Assembly (NCBI GenBank): GCA_921293015.1
Contig: OV121093.1
Location: 28,034,622-28,098,621 of the forward strand
DNA: 64,000 nucleotides
Reading direction: 5' to 3'
Source: Phorcus lineatus
Taxonomy: Eukaryota; Mollusca; Gastropoda; Trochida; Trochidae
The position numbers and the translations under genes were made by a program. Within the stretch, counting starts at the first letter, position 1, and every line of letters starts with the position of its first letter. Under the pieces are notes generated by a model. That model searched no databases, had not been told where the DNA came from, and saw only the letters and a list, made by a program, of their open reading frames with translations. This document shows positions 47,401-59,227 of this stretch, one piece after another.

Positions 47401-49092
47401 TATTTATCTTTGTAGCTGAAAATTTGGGTTGTATGATAAGAAGTAATGATAAAATCAAAGGTATAGTTATTGATGATATAGAATATAAGTTAGGTCAATA
47501 TGCTGATGATACTCAATTATTCCTTGATGGCACTAATGATCGTCTTTATGCAGCAATTAATGCAATCAAGACTTTTTTCAAGATGTCAGGTTTGAAAATA
47601 AATATAGATAAGACTAAGGCAATTTGGATTGGTTCAATTACAGGCAGGGAAGAACAACTTTGTGAATGTTTGAAAAGTCAATGGTGTAATGGAGAGAAGT
47701 GCTGGGAATCAAATTTACTCCAAACCTTGCTGACCTATGGGTGATTAATACAAGAAAAAGACTAGAAGAGATTACTAGATTGTAATCAGTATGGAGAAAA
47801 ATAAATTTAACATTGATAGGGAAAATAACTGTCATAAAAACATTAGCTCTTTCAAAACTAGTACATACTTTCAGCTCACTACCTAAACCCCCAGATGACT
47901 TTATCAAATCTCTTGAAAATACTTTTTCAGATTTAATTGGAATGATAAGAATGATAAAATCAAAAGAAAAACACTTAAAAGGCTGAAGGATGAAAGAGGG
48001 TTGGGTATGGTTGACATAAAAGCCTGTATTGATGCAATGAAATTATCTACCCTTACACTCTACTGTAGAAAATCTTCTGATAACAATCCCTGTAACATAC
48101 CTTATACTGCAATATACAGATATGGAGCAAATGTAGACAAGCTATTCAACATTGAAAACCCTTACTGGAAAGATGTTTTTAAGGCATGGAATAAATATTG
48201 TAGAAAGTTAAATTTTGAACTTGACTCTAGCAATATTGACGATATTCTTGCAGAGCCTTTATGGCTCAATCATAATTTTAAAAACCAATTTCATGTTATT
48301 ATACATTGGGCAGGAAAGGTTTTATTGACAGTTAAAGATTTATGTTATGAACCTGGATTTTTATCCTTTGATAAATTACAGTCTAAATATGAAATACGAG
48401 GGACAATATTAGATTATAATTACCTACTCTATATCCTACCAGATTCATGGAAAAGGACTATTAAACTTACAAGAATACTTTCTCTAAATAATCTATACAT
48501 AAGCAACTATCAAAGAATTATCTTAAAACCTTTTAAAGGTTCAAGATTATTCTATGATCAACTCATTCGCAACAAGGACAAGCTCGAAATTTGTTCTAAA
48601 TGGGAAATGCTTTTCAATGACTGTAAATTTGACTGGCATAATGTATTTAGTTGTTACATGCATGGCCTGAAAGATGTGAAACTCCTAGATTTTCAGTACA
48701 AATATCTGCATAGAATTATCTATACAAAAAGAGAACTGCTCAAAATGAATTTAATTGACAATGACTTGTGCAGTTTTTGTAATGATTCCTCTGAAAATGT
48801 GTGCCATGTTTATTGGGATTGCAGTGAAACCATAAAATTCTGGAAAGATTTAGAACTATGGATGAATTAGCACTAACTTCAAAACATAAAAATAACTAAG
48901 TATTTGATTTGGTTTGGTACACTACATCAAGATGTATTACTAAATCAAATAATCATTTCCGCCAAAAAACTCTCGTGCTACTTTCATTTTAAACTGATTC
49001 TTTTATTTGGAAAGAATTGTCTTGCAGTTGGAAACATTTATTTCAGTTTTCGTGAGATCTCTTTTTTACTACTGCCTTTCAAAAGACGTTGA
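44466..49092 (+). pseudogene. L1/Tx1-type LINE ORF2 (endonuclease and RT), broken
   Basis: The endonuclease begins at 44466 (MISANCRGLGDKKKRREV), continues in the frame at 44605 (LTNLYVPNNDAPDFY, MAGDWNLVL), then decays. RT parts are KNMENNKSSGIDGFPIDLIK (45652-45984), LKNWRPISLLNAFYKII (after 46985), IHDNQTGFIPGRTIGEN, LILMDFKKA, GCKQSDPLSPYLFIF and GQYADDTQLFLDG. The C-terminal region is open at 48001-48870 with CSFCNDSSENVCHVYWDC, a Cys/His patch. One T is missing in FDTV near 47213, which changes frame. A 1.0 kb insertion splits it at 45978. It is more AT-rich than ORF1 at 38.6 kb, so the two may not be one element. Confidence 0.8.
45978..46980. mobile_element. 1.0 kb insertion in the LINE RT
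   Basis: The RT reads up to IPKANKDR and resumes at LKNWRPISLL, which are adjacent in related LINEs. TCAGCT stands on both sides (45972-45977 and 46981-46986). The interior is AT-rich and has no coding frame; the ends (GTTTTGAA and TTCAAACC) are weakly inverted. The class is not identified. Confidence 0.6.
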
Positions 49093-50105
49093 TGAACAAT
49101 CAGAGGCTGTTAACAAAAGTATACTGTAATGCTAAATTGAGATAAGTGGAGAAAGCTTTGGAATAAGGGGGTTAAAGGAGCACGATGATACATTATTTTA
49201 CACTGTTAATTCAGATCAGTTCATATAACAAAAAATAAAAACAGCAATCCTAACATGGATGAATTTTGTAGGTGATTCAGATTGCAAACACATATATTAC
49301 ATTTTTATATCAAAACAACACACAGGCATTTTTTATAAAAGCCTTTTAAATCCTATTAAAGTGTTAAACTCTTTCGCTGCCAATAGAGTAGGTAACTGTT
49401 TACGTAAGACTAGTTATTAAAACTTAAATAAAAAAGTAATAATGAATGATCGTTTTGAGTTAGTTTGACACAGAAGCTTAATCCCTCAGGTCACACGCGC
49501 TACTGGTTTTCAAAAGCAAGTGACCGTACATATCACTTTATTGACACCTTGCATAAACAGGATCAACTTGTTTAAAATGAGAGGCAAAACCGGTACATGA
49601 TGCGGGACAGGTTTTATGTTGCAACTATTTCATAACCCTTTTTCATATAGCATTACTTTTTTGAAATAACAAATCCAAATGATTTGAGTGACAACAATAT
49701 CTTGCTTTTAAAACAAGATCTAATTTTTTTAAAGGATAAATGTTGACTCAAATGAAAATAAACAGTGTATTGACGTACCTGATAAATTGATAAAAAAAAT
49801 AGTACCTTTTCGGTAATGCTTTGTTTGTAATATTTCAAGGCATACAACTCCCCATACATTGATGCAGACAATCACAAATGCTCGTGAAACTTCAACTCCA
49901 ACTTGCTTTATAAGAATGAGACAATACAAGCCTGATTTTTCCTTTGAATAATATTAAATATTGGAATCGGATACCTTCAAAGATTATGTTTGTCAGTCAC
50001 GTAATTAATTAATAAATCAATTTACAATTTATTTAAATCGATTGATGTTGCAAAACAGATGACATATATTCACTGCAAAAGTGACCATATTTAGCCTTCA
50101 GCGAG

Positions 50106-50172
50106 TAAATTCTTAAACCGAACACTGTAAGGTTCTTTCCATAAGATACTATAGGTTCGGTTTAAGAATTTA
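50106..50172. repeat. 18-bp perfect inverted repeat, 31-nt loop
   Basis: TAAATTCTTAAACCGAAC at 50106-50123 and its complement at 50155-50172. With four mismatches the arms extend outward to about 50094 and 50184 (GCCTTCA on one side, TGAAGGC on the other). It could be a small foldback element. Confidence 0.75.
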
Positions 50173-50596
50173 TTGATGAAGGCTTCCGTGTCGAAGTCAT
50201 TTGCTTTTTAAGTTCACTGGATGTTCTGTATCAACTACCGATATGATGTAGGAGTCAAACTGACAAATGCGATCGGAAACTGTATGTTACGGTATGTCTA
50301 AGCAAGTATATCATATAAGTGTAACTCCTTTTCAAGTTTTTAAATTTTTAAAACATTCTATAAAAGACAAATATTGGAAATATCACATTGAAAATCTCAC
50401 GTTGAAATTTTAATATTTAAAAGAAATTGAGTCATAAAAATAATATTTCATGTTTGATATAGGCCTAACATTGTTCGTAATATAGTATCATCTGATTATT
50501 ACAATGTGTTTAAAAATGTATTGTGTTTTTTTCTGATTACAAAAAAATGTGCATAATGCAAATATATGTCCCTTCTGTTTAAGGGCATTAACTTGA

Positions 50597-50821
50597 ATGA
50601 AAACCGTTGATTACAAAATGTTTTCATATAAATTACTGCGTTTCATTTCAATTGATACCTTCCACAAGTTAATATCAATAGTGAACAGCTGTATGTTTCA
50701 ATGTCCATGTATGCGCCAAGTATTGAATAACCTGGGATTGATCTCAGGTCATCGTGACCTTCCTATAACGTTTAACTTGATTGACAAGCACAAGAGGAAA
50801 GCTCGGGACATCAGGTTTGGG
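50597..50821 (+). CDS. Weak candidate exon
   Basis: An open frame ends in LGLISGHRDLPITFNLIDKH and KRKARDIRFG, followed by GTGAGT, a consensus donor. The sequence is charged and protein-like but not recognised, and no acceptor or partner exon could be fixed. Confidence 0.2.
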
Positions 50822-53800
50822 GTGAGTTATATTTGCCATCCAACAATAATGTTACAAAAAATATTCAATGAAGTACAATGAATAAAATTCTATGCACTCT
50901 TTGTTGTTAATCAAAGAGTAAAAACATAAATCTAAAACAGTTTGTATAGGAATGGTACCACATGGAAACCCAGTACCATTGCCTCAGTTAGCTGCAGAAT
51001 TAGAATACTGTTCCTAATCATTATCTGTTTTGTATTTAGAGTAATAATCAAAGGTTTATATAAGATGTATCATAGGCCGTTTTAGCATTCCAAAACCGGA
51101 TGTGTTGGTTAAGGGTACCCGTATTAAACCATGAGCTTTATATATTGATTACAATGAAACAGTTTACAATCTGTCCAATTTATAAAATGAGAATGAAAAG
51201 CTGAGGAAAATCAAAGAACGAAAGTATTTTAAAGGATATAAACCCACTCTGAAATGTATAGTCAAGATCGACAGAATCAGCTTTGTGTCAAGCCGTTTTA
51301 TTAAGTATGTATCGTAATCACTTCACATATAAATAACCAATGATTCATTATGTTAATATTCCCGCCCGAGTCATCAGGAATACATTTTACTGGAACCACG
51401 TGGAGTAACAATATGCATCACGCGGTTGAGGACTTTACTACAAGCTGTTACTTTTATTTTTACTGTTACAAATTTATCACTGTAACCATATACAACAATA
51501 GCATTGCACAAAGTCATGTTTTTTTAGACCCCAATCTTAATATTAGAACATTTGGTCAGGAAAGAGAAAAAAAGATTTCCCAAGAACGTGTTCGCGACCA
51601 GCCGTTAAAAGGGTAATAAGGGCGTTGCAGAGTCCCATAATCTTCATAAATCGTTTTACCATGTACTATGAAGGCTACGAGGCTCAAATCTTAAGAATAC
51701 AATATTTGAAAGATGGGCCAGGAGTTCGGCAACTATGGCTTCAGTAGAGAACTATTAAAACGTAGGCATTTCAGCGTAGTATCATCCATGGTTCGTACGT
51801 TTCAGCCGATGTTCACGGGCAATGCTTAGCCACAGTTGTGTTGCCGTCTATCTTCCTGCAGTTATACCTTTAAAAATGAAATACTTGAAATCGGCGTTGA
51901 AGATCAACTCACCTCACTTCACCTTTCGTTACAATCAGTCAAAGGTCAAGGTTACAGAGATATCATGAATAAAGAATGGTTATACGAAAATGCTATACTT
52001 AACTGTAATCATAGAACAGTTATTTACTGCCGACTAGTCTTTGTTTTGGTATCTCTCCAGTATTAGAGACATGTGCGCATGTCAAAACATATTCATCAAT
52101 ATTGCTAATAGCGAATAAAACCCTACTCACTCCCTTAAGCTAACGTAAGAATTTTCATTACCTTTAAGGGCTACAGCGATCCTCATATAGAAAGCTTAGG
52201 TGTTCAAAACGGTCACGTTTTAACTAAAGCTAGTCCCGACTAAAACATATTTCTTGAGAGATGTCGGAAGGGGATCACACATCTAATGCACAGCCTCCCA
52301 GCACCTGTATTATTTTCCTCAGCGCGGATTTGCATTATGCAGAACTATATACAGCTAGTTCCAGGTTTTCAAGTGTTCCCGAAAAGACCAAGTATATAGG
52401 TTATAGTTCAGCTTTTCACTGAAGGGAAGTCAGGTTGTAGGAATTAAGACTAAGCCAGAGTATATCCGTACACAAGTGGAGTTTCTCACAATACTTCTTT
52501 ACATAAGACACCCTATTCTATGAAGCAACGTGTGGAAGGTGGTGTTTCAAGAACCGCTCATGCGCTAAGGCTGAGAATTGTTTTTATTTGAGTTATGAAG
52601 TTACATGACAGTCTAACATCTACTGTCATAATGTCAGAACATTAAAAAATATATTGATCAATTATAAATTATACGTTTGTCTTAAAATTCAAATGATTAT
52701 ACAAGCAATGGCTTGTTCTCGTATGTGATAGATGGAAATGAGATTGACCAATCAAAAGGTTTTCCGTTCAAAGAAAGCCAGCTGCACTAGGCAGGGCGAG
52801 GTCCTTCTGGAGTCTTGTAAAAGCAAAAGAGGCGTTCTTAAAATCTCACTTCAAGAAGGAAAGTCGTAGGGTCAACCCGTTTGGTTTAAGTGGAAGCAGT
52901 ATTAACGATTTGAGTTAGGAATGGCATTTTGCAAAAACATTAAATGGAGTACATACCCCTACATTAGAATAAATTGTCTACGTGACATATACATTTTGCA
53001 TGTAATCAAAGCGAATAACTTGATTTATAAAGTTGGAATAAAGACAATTTCTATTATGTGTGAGTGAATTTTTCAGAGGGTAACCATTGTGCCGCCTGCA
53101 CGCCATGTGTTTGTCTTTGGCTACTAGCTTAGTAACATTACTGTGGGGGTCAGAACGTTATAGCGTTTATCATCATCCTGCTTCCGTAATTTATATCAGA
53201 CGTTTAGGATGGCGTATCCTTAGGATATTTATTGTGAAATACAGAGCAAAATATTAGCTTCCGTATCTAATTTTCTATTTGCACTCAGGGATAAAATAAT
53301 TTTATAAAGTTTGAAATATAGGCTTTTCTTTATTAATTGTAAACATACACATATGTTTGTAATAATTTTTATATCGATGTCAAGAGGAACTATTCGTCTT
53401 CAGTTTCGTATTGATTTCGCGCATGCACTAAAATAATGTATGGCTGATGGTGCCCGAAATGCAGACAAGTTTACTTCAGTTAGAAAAAAACATGTAACAC
53501 ATATTCGTAAGTTGTGTTGCCTGTAACATTAAGTTTTGTATTGGTTCAAAATATATATTATATTCAGACAATTGATGCAAGATTTGCTTAAACGGGTTCT
53601 TTTTCCATTGAATGAGTCCCTCTGTTCGAATACCAAAAAAGTATTCTGTCTACAAACGTTTTTTTTGTAGGAAAATTCTCCAATGAACTTTGCATGAATG
53701 AATGTGTTATAACCACAATTGATGTGATGTTACCCCTTGTTTATATCATAAGCTGTTTCAGTGGCGTTCTAGAAGTTGTCGGTATAAGGACAACAATGAA

Positions 53801-54688
53801 TTTTATGGATAATCAACTTCTTTTTTGTACTGGTAGCGACGTTATGGTATAGATTCTTATAACGTTTTCAAGCAATTGGTGATATGATATTATACGTAAT
53901 TTTTATACACAAGTTACATATTGATGGAACAACAAGGTAACAATGATAACAGGATGAGGTAACAATAACATGAAAGTATAAATAAAACCATGACAAGATG
54001 TGAGGGATAACCTATTAATGAGAGGGGAGTTAATTAGGCTGAGGCGGATTAAGGAACAAAGAGGCCATTGTTTCCAAATACAGAAAGCTTGGTTTCCAAA
54101 TAAAAAAAATTTAAAAGCGAAAAAAACAGTTATACCAAGTTTCTAAATCTATGATTATTGTTATTCCCGATCTTCTCTACTCGTGGGTTCTAAAGGTCCT
54201 CAGGAATTTTCTATTATTCATAACTTCTAAGTATTTGCCATTCATTTACATTGAAAAATTTAACTAAAGATGCAATTTACATATTTTATGCTAATTAGTG
54301 TCCTTTGTAACTAGCCTTTCATATTGACGGGGCTTCAGAACCCATTTTACAGAGACTCTTGATATGGGCAGTTCTTGGAGATTGACATCACAGACAAAGT
54401 ATTGATATATAAAAACATTGAACATGAATAATTTGAATATCCACTCTTGGGGAGATTGGAAGTAAGTTCATGGCGATGATTGCTTTATATAATTTCGGTT
54501 CTTGGAAATTTATATCATAAGAATAAGTAACTTGTCAGATAATCTAAACATGAGTAATGGTAATAATCTAAACATGAGTAATGGTAATATTCCTCCTAGG
54601 GTGATAAGTTAGTTCATAGCGATGATTGCGTTATATTGTCACTGTATAAGTATTCACATTTAAATCAAGTGAAGGACACATTCATATA

Positions 54689-55544
54689 CAGTCAGACCTC
54701 GATAATCCGAACGCTTCCTTTTTTCATCAAAAACGTTCGTATAGTGAAATGTTCGGACTACTGAAACGAACCAAATCTACAGACAGACGACAACGTATTA
54801 TGAATATTTAATGAGTTTTATTTCATATGCACATAATCACTTGGATACATATATTAATAGACAATCACTGCACAAAAGCAATGTTTGGCATTTCTTGCCC
54901 TAATAAGTGAAGCAGAATCTTCAGAAATATCTAACCATTTATCTTTACTACGCCAAATGTCCGAAATTGTGCTCTTGCCGATAAAATGTCCAAATTCCTG
55001 TCCAAAATGTTTGCTTCTGAAATCAAAATTGGTCTTTACATTTTCCTGCTTAAATCTACAAAATTCTCTTTTTTGTGCGGCAGTAATTTCGAATCGTTTA
55101 CGCTTAGGGGCGGGACTTGAAATCGTGACGAGTGTGAAATGCAACTGACCTCATTCTGACACGATATTTATAACTATCACACAAATCACAAACTCCAGAT
55201 ACACAAAGTGAGACATCTCAATTTATTACAATCACAAACTGCTGACACGCTCAACTCCCGTGTCAATCCACTGTCATTGATGTTTATCGATTCAATAAGT
55301 GTGGTCCTCGCTTGGCTAGTGGATTACCGAACGCTTTGATGAACAGTCTTATTAATGAAGCAGAAATAGCTGTAATTAACTAATCCGTTACAGCTAATTA
55401 GCGTTCGGATACGGAGACTGAATCAACGGATTAATGAATCAACATTTAATGAGTTTATATAGAGATTAGTTTGGTTACAGTTTGCTTCCCTTCGGATACT
55501 GCGAGATTCGGATTATCGGTGGCCGGATTATCAGGGTCTGACTG
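54689..55544 (-). mobile_element. Tigger/pogo element, internally deleted
   Basis: Inverted ends CAGTCAGACCTCGATAATCC (left) and the complement of CAGTCAGACCCTGATAATCC (right) are flanked by TA at 54687-54688 and 55545-55546. These ends are characteristic of pogo/Tigger elements. At 856 bp it is about a third of the usual length. Confidence 0.9.
54854..55144 (-). pseudogene. pogo/Tigger transposase N-terminal fragment (CENP-B-type HTH)
   Basis: Minus-strand frame: KRKRFEITAAQKREFCRFKQ, then KSTISDIWRSKDKWLDI. The helix-turn-helix signature KSTISDI is typical of the CENP-B N-terminal domain used by pogo transposases to bind their ends. The second DNA-binding domain and the DDE catalytic part are absent. 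Confidence 0.75.
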
Positions 55545-55546
55545 TA

Positions 55547-56080
55547 CTATGTTAAAGTACATGGGATAATAAACCATTATGAGCGACATAACTGAGTTAG
55601 TACGTGAATAAGCTAAGTTAAAGGGCAACATACTTCGTTTAGGTTAAACATTCTTAGCAACAGTTCACAGGGACATTCATTTGAAGCTTAATGCCTAAGA
55701 TTTTAATTTCAATGATAAAGCGGTGCACATCAGTAAATATATATAACTAAAATATGTTACTTACAGATTAGTTGAGTGCGTTTGAAAATAACTACAGAAG
55801 TACTGGACGTTCACTTCCAACTCGATGTATACAGCAAATGTGACTACACTGTCAGTTTCATTACACACAAACGTAACTGGATTACAACTACGCAGGCTAT
55901 CATGCTGAAATACACAAACGAGTTTGTGATTGAAATTGTCCATAGCAACGGACAAAACAAACGTTCAAAACTAAGTTCAACATTCGATATTATCATGGCA
56001 ACATCGATAAGTTATATTATATTTTACTTTCTGAGAATTACGGTACAACAACTTGAATCAATACCTGATGTGTTAGTTTT
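55547..56080. other. Non-coding stretch
   Basis: The plus-strand frame at 55776-56117 runs into the LINE tail and matches no family. Nothing else was seen. Confidence 0.4.
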
Positions 56081-56335
56081 CAGGCTACAGAGACCCCGAG
56101 AGCTATGCTCCTGGTAGGGGCACCCAAGCTGGACAGGTTGACTGATAGAAGAAAGACGCAATTTTAGTCGTTCTAAAACCTGCTGTCTACCTCTAACTTT
56201 ACTTACCGTCTTTTCCATCATCATTCCCTTCCCCCTGATCTCTCCACTCTTTTGAATCATTATCATCAACGTGGTAATAACTTTACTATAGTTCAAAATA
56301 CGTTTAACGCCAACTCACTCAATCAATCAATCAAT
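56081..56335 (+). mobile_element. LINE 3' end with AATC/ACTC tail
   Basis: From CAGGCTACAGAGACCCCGAG through TCTCCACTCTTTTG to ACGTTTAACGCCAACTCACT and an AATC repeat. The last 130 bp align with the insertion at 1116-1249. No 5' coding part is present and no clear target duplication was found. Confidence 0.6.
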
Positions 56336-56588
56336 TTATGCAGTCAAGTTAGGGTGCAATGATACACTGAATTTTAACGCACTACCAGCCGATGCTTTTT
56401 TCAAAATTGTTGACTTTTATTTTTAAAAAAGTATTTTTGATTTGATAATGTTTACCTTAATTAAATTGAAGTGTTTAGAACAAGAAGATGATATGTTGCG
56501 TTTTTGAACCTTTGAGAAAAACTCATAATTTTGAAAAACATCACCTCCAAACCCCGTCTAACTGCAAGTGGTACAACTTATCAATTAA

Positions 56589-56882
56589 GGTGAGGTGAGG
56601 TGAGTTGGTGTTTAAAGCCGCTTTCAAGATTACTTCACTTATATCGTGGCTGCTAGTATTAATGCAGGGAGAAAGCCCGCAACACCATTGTGGCTATGCA
56701 TTGCGGTGAAACCTGCGAGCATCGGCTGGAACTAGCGAACCATGGGTGGTACTGCGCTGAATTTCAGAGTAGCATTGCACCCAAACTTGACTGGGTGTAG
56801 AACAGTTCTCTACTGCAGACAAAGTTGCCGAGCCCCTGGCGGGATTCGAACCACGGACATAACAACTGCGCTATCCCACCCC
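56589..56882 (-). mobile_element. tRNA-derived SINE
   Basis: On the minus strand, TAGCGCAGTTGT (A box, plus-strand 56862-56873) and GGTTCGAATCC (B box, 56842-56852) form an RNA polymerase III promoter with normal spacing. The tail is AACACCAACTCACCTCACC at 56589-56610. Target duplications ACTTATCAATTAA (56576-56588) and ACTTGTCAATTAA (56883-56895) differ at one base. The full element is 294 bp. Confidence 0.9.
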
Positions 56883-57399
56883 ACTTGTCAATTAAAAATA
56901 GAATGTGGATTTGTAGTTTATACAATTTAACTCGCACTTGAAATTGTGATTTTATAATAATTTTTGTAACTTTTGGTATTTTTTCATCTTTTAGCTCTGA
57001 TAAAATAAAACATTGAAAACATACATGGAATGAACAATGTTTATTAACATACAAAAATCATTTGAAAACGATTTTCCAGTAATCAATTCACCTTGGATTT
57101 TCTCATATACTTTCAAACTTAGATTGACAAATAGGTTTGATTTTTACTTAATGAAGCTTAAAACAACAACCTGTCATAATATTCACTTTCTATTGAGAAT
57201 TAATGAAAAAAACAAGAGCTTAACAACTTACAAAAACATCATTGATCAATGATTCTCATATTGTCTTGATGAAAAATCAACTTGATCATGTCTTAATGCT
57301 TTAACTTTAACACTTCTCAAACATTTTGCAAAATGTGAATGTAACAAAATTATAGAAAACCAAAAACCCAGGTAAGAATGTGAAAAACCGTAATATTCA

Positions 57400-58010
57400 A
57401 TAAATTTTAGACTGACTAAATTCTCAATCTGGAGACATAAAATAAATTTAAAAAGTAAAAAAAAACACTTATCTCTAAATAAGAAGATAGTGACAATCAT
57501 TACCATGCATACTATTCTCACAGGAAATACTTCTAAAACTGAATTACAACATAGATGATCAATCTTTTCTGAATATGTCTGCTATGTCTGTTATGGAAAA
57601 CTACTTCTAAATATGGATTACTTTTGCCTCAAATTCCAGAGACATAGACATATACTTTGAGTAAATTCTCATAAAAGTAAAATATCTACAAATTAAGAGT
57701 CAGTCGCCATGCATTCAGCTAGACTTTTTTGCATAGGACAATACTTCTAAAACAAATTGCTTTACTTTTGTCTCCAAATCAAGAGGCACAGACATATCCT
57801 TTGGATACATTCTTCTAGAAGTAAAATATATAAAAGTTAACAGACAGTCACCATACATTCAGGTAGACCTTTCTCAATACCTATTTTCACAGGAAAATAC
57901 ATATATCCACCCCCTTCATATTTCAAACATCAAGGGACATGGACATATCAGTTTCCTCCTTAGTAAAACATCTATATGTAAACAGTCAGTGTTCATCTGC
58001 GCATGCGTCG
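57400..58010 (+). repeat. Degenerate tandem units upstream of LINE ORF1
   Basis: Units of about 140-160 bp. The clearest pair is 57603-57742 and 57743-57900: both begin ACTTCTAAA and contain GACATA/CAGACATAT, AAGTAAAATAT, CAGTCRCCAT and CATTCAG. Partial units lie on either side. Their position just before ORF1 suggests 5' UTR monomers, as found in some LINE promoters. Confidence 0.6.
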
Positions 58011-58183
58011 ATAGCGAGCGGACGTGTTTTGCAACCGGGAAGAAAATTTGAAAATTCATTGAAGAATTGGCTGAATATGTATGTATTTTGAGTGAGATTG
58101 AACATTCTACAGCACTGCAAAACAGCTGCAAGCATCAGGAATCTACGATCGTCACTAGAAGGTAGATTTTTCTGCAAAAAGCC

Positions 58184-59227
58184 ATGGATATCCCCGGCTC
58201 ACAGGACTTCGTGCAGTCGGTAATGAAATCAACACCTGTAGTGGCTATGTGTTCACAGGATATTAGGAAAAGACATTTATCTGGTGAAGAATTACAACAT
58301 GACGCCCTACATAAGAAACAGAAAGGTGAGAACTGTGAATTTGAAAATACTAATCAGGGTCACCCAAGCGGACTAAATGACGCGGGAAAGATTACGAATA
58401 ATGCAGATGTTTTACTAGCCATTCGCCAGCTCACTAATCACTTTGATGAAAGAATGGATAAGCTAGAGGAGAGAATGATGTCGAAAATGAAGGACTTAGT
58501 GTTGGATGAAATCGAAAAGGTGAGAGTAAACATGGCAGAAAACATGGCGGACATGCATAAGCAGATCACGGATTTGAAAAGTGACCAAAATGAAATAAAT
58601 CAGAGACTTGAATTAGATATTAACAAGATAAAATCTGATGCCCTTCCCTCGTCTGGTGTTTGCAGTGGAGAATCTGAACAGCTGAATATCGTTCTGAAGA
58701 ATGTTCTTGAATCTGGAAGAGAAAATGTGTTATCTAAGGTGAATGGACTGATCAAGGACGGTCTCAAACTACACGATGTCGAAGTGGTTGAAGCTACACG
58801 CAAGGAATCAAGACACGCAAAGTATCCAGGGGTGATCATCGCTAAGTGTCGCTCGAAAGAAGAAAAGACAAAAATCCTTCAGGAGAAGAGAAAGCTTAAA
58901 GACAGTCGTAATTACCGAGACGTTTACATCGCCAGTGACAAACCATTGCAGCAGCGGATCTACGAATCTAACATGCGACTGCTTGTGGAAAGTGTGGGTG
59001 ACAACAAACTGAAGATGAGCGGTGGCCGACTACTACGACACAACGACAGTGACAGTGAGATACGTAAACAACCAACAACACGTGGTGAACAGAGTGTTTA
59101 CCAACAACGGTCACGTGGTGACAGACGACTAACCAACCAGGACCGAGATCGTCACGAGGTGAGAGGTGATCGCCGGGGGAACCGAAGAGGCGGTCGTTAT
59201 GAAACCAATGAGTGTACCCGTAGGTAG
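58184..59227 (+). CDS. LINE ORF1 protein
   Basis: 347 codons from ATG 58184 to the TAG at 59225, without damage. Residues about 85-150 form a charged heptad-like coiled coil (FDERMDKLEERMMSKMKDLV). Residues about 165-290 resemble the RNA-recognition-like and C-terminal domain of LINE ORF1 proteins (LNIVLKNVLESGRENVLSKV, KYPGVIIAKCRSKEEKTKIL). The tail is Arg-rich (RGDRRLTNQDRDRHEVRGDR), suited to nucleic-acid binding. Such proteins trimerise, coat the element RNA and act as chaperones. Tandem repeats lie upstream; ORF2 follows in the same frame directly after the stop. Confidence 0.85.
   Translation: MDIPGSQDFVQSVMKSTPVVAMCSQDIRKRHLSGEELQHDALHKKQKGENCEFENTNQGHPSGLNDAGKITNNADVLLAIRQLTNHFDERMDKLEERMMSKMKDLVLDEIEKVRVNMAENMADMHKQITDLKSDQNEINQRLELDINKIKSDALPSSGVCSGESEQLNIVLKNVLESGRENVLSKVNGLIKDGLKLHDVEVVEATRKESRHAKYPGVIIAKCRSKEEKTKILQEKRKLKDSRNYRDVYIASDKPLQQRIYESNMRLLVESVGDNKLKMSGGRLLRHNDSDSEIRKQPTTRGEQSVYQQRSRGDRRLTNQDRDRHEVRGDRRGNRRGGRYETNECTRR

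Larger units (their letters stand above)
49093..54686. other. Long non-coding stretch
   Basis: 5.6 kb without recognisable genes, apart from a hairpin at 50106-50172 and a weak candidate exon at about 50600-50821. Scattered short frames match nothing. Confidence 0.5.
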
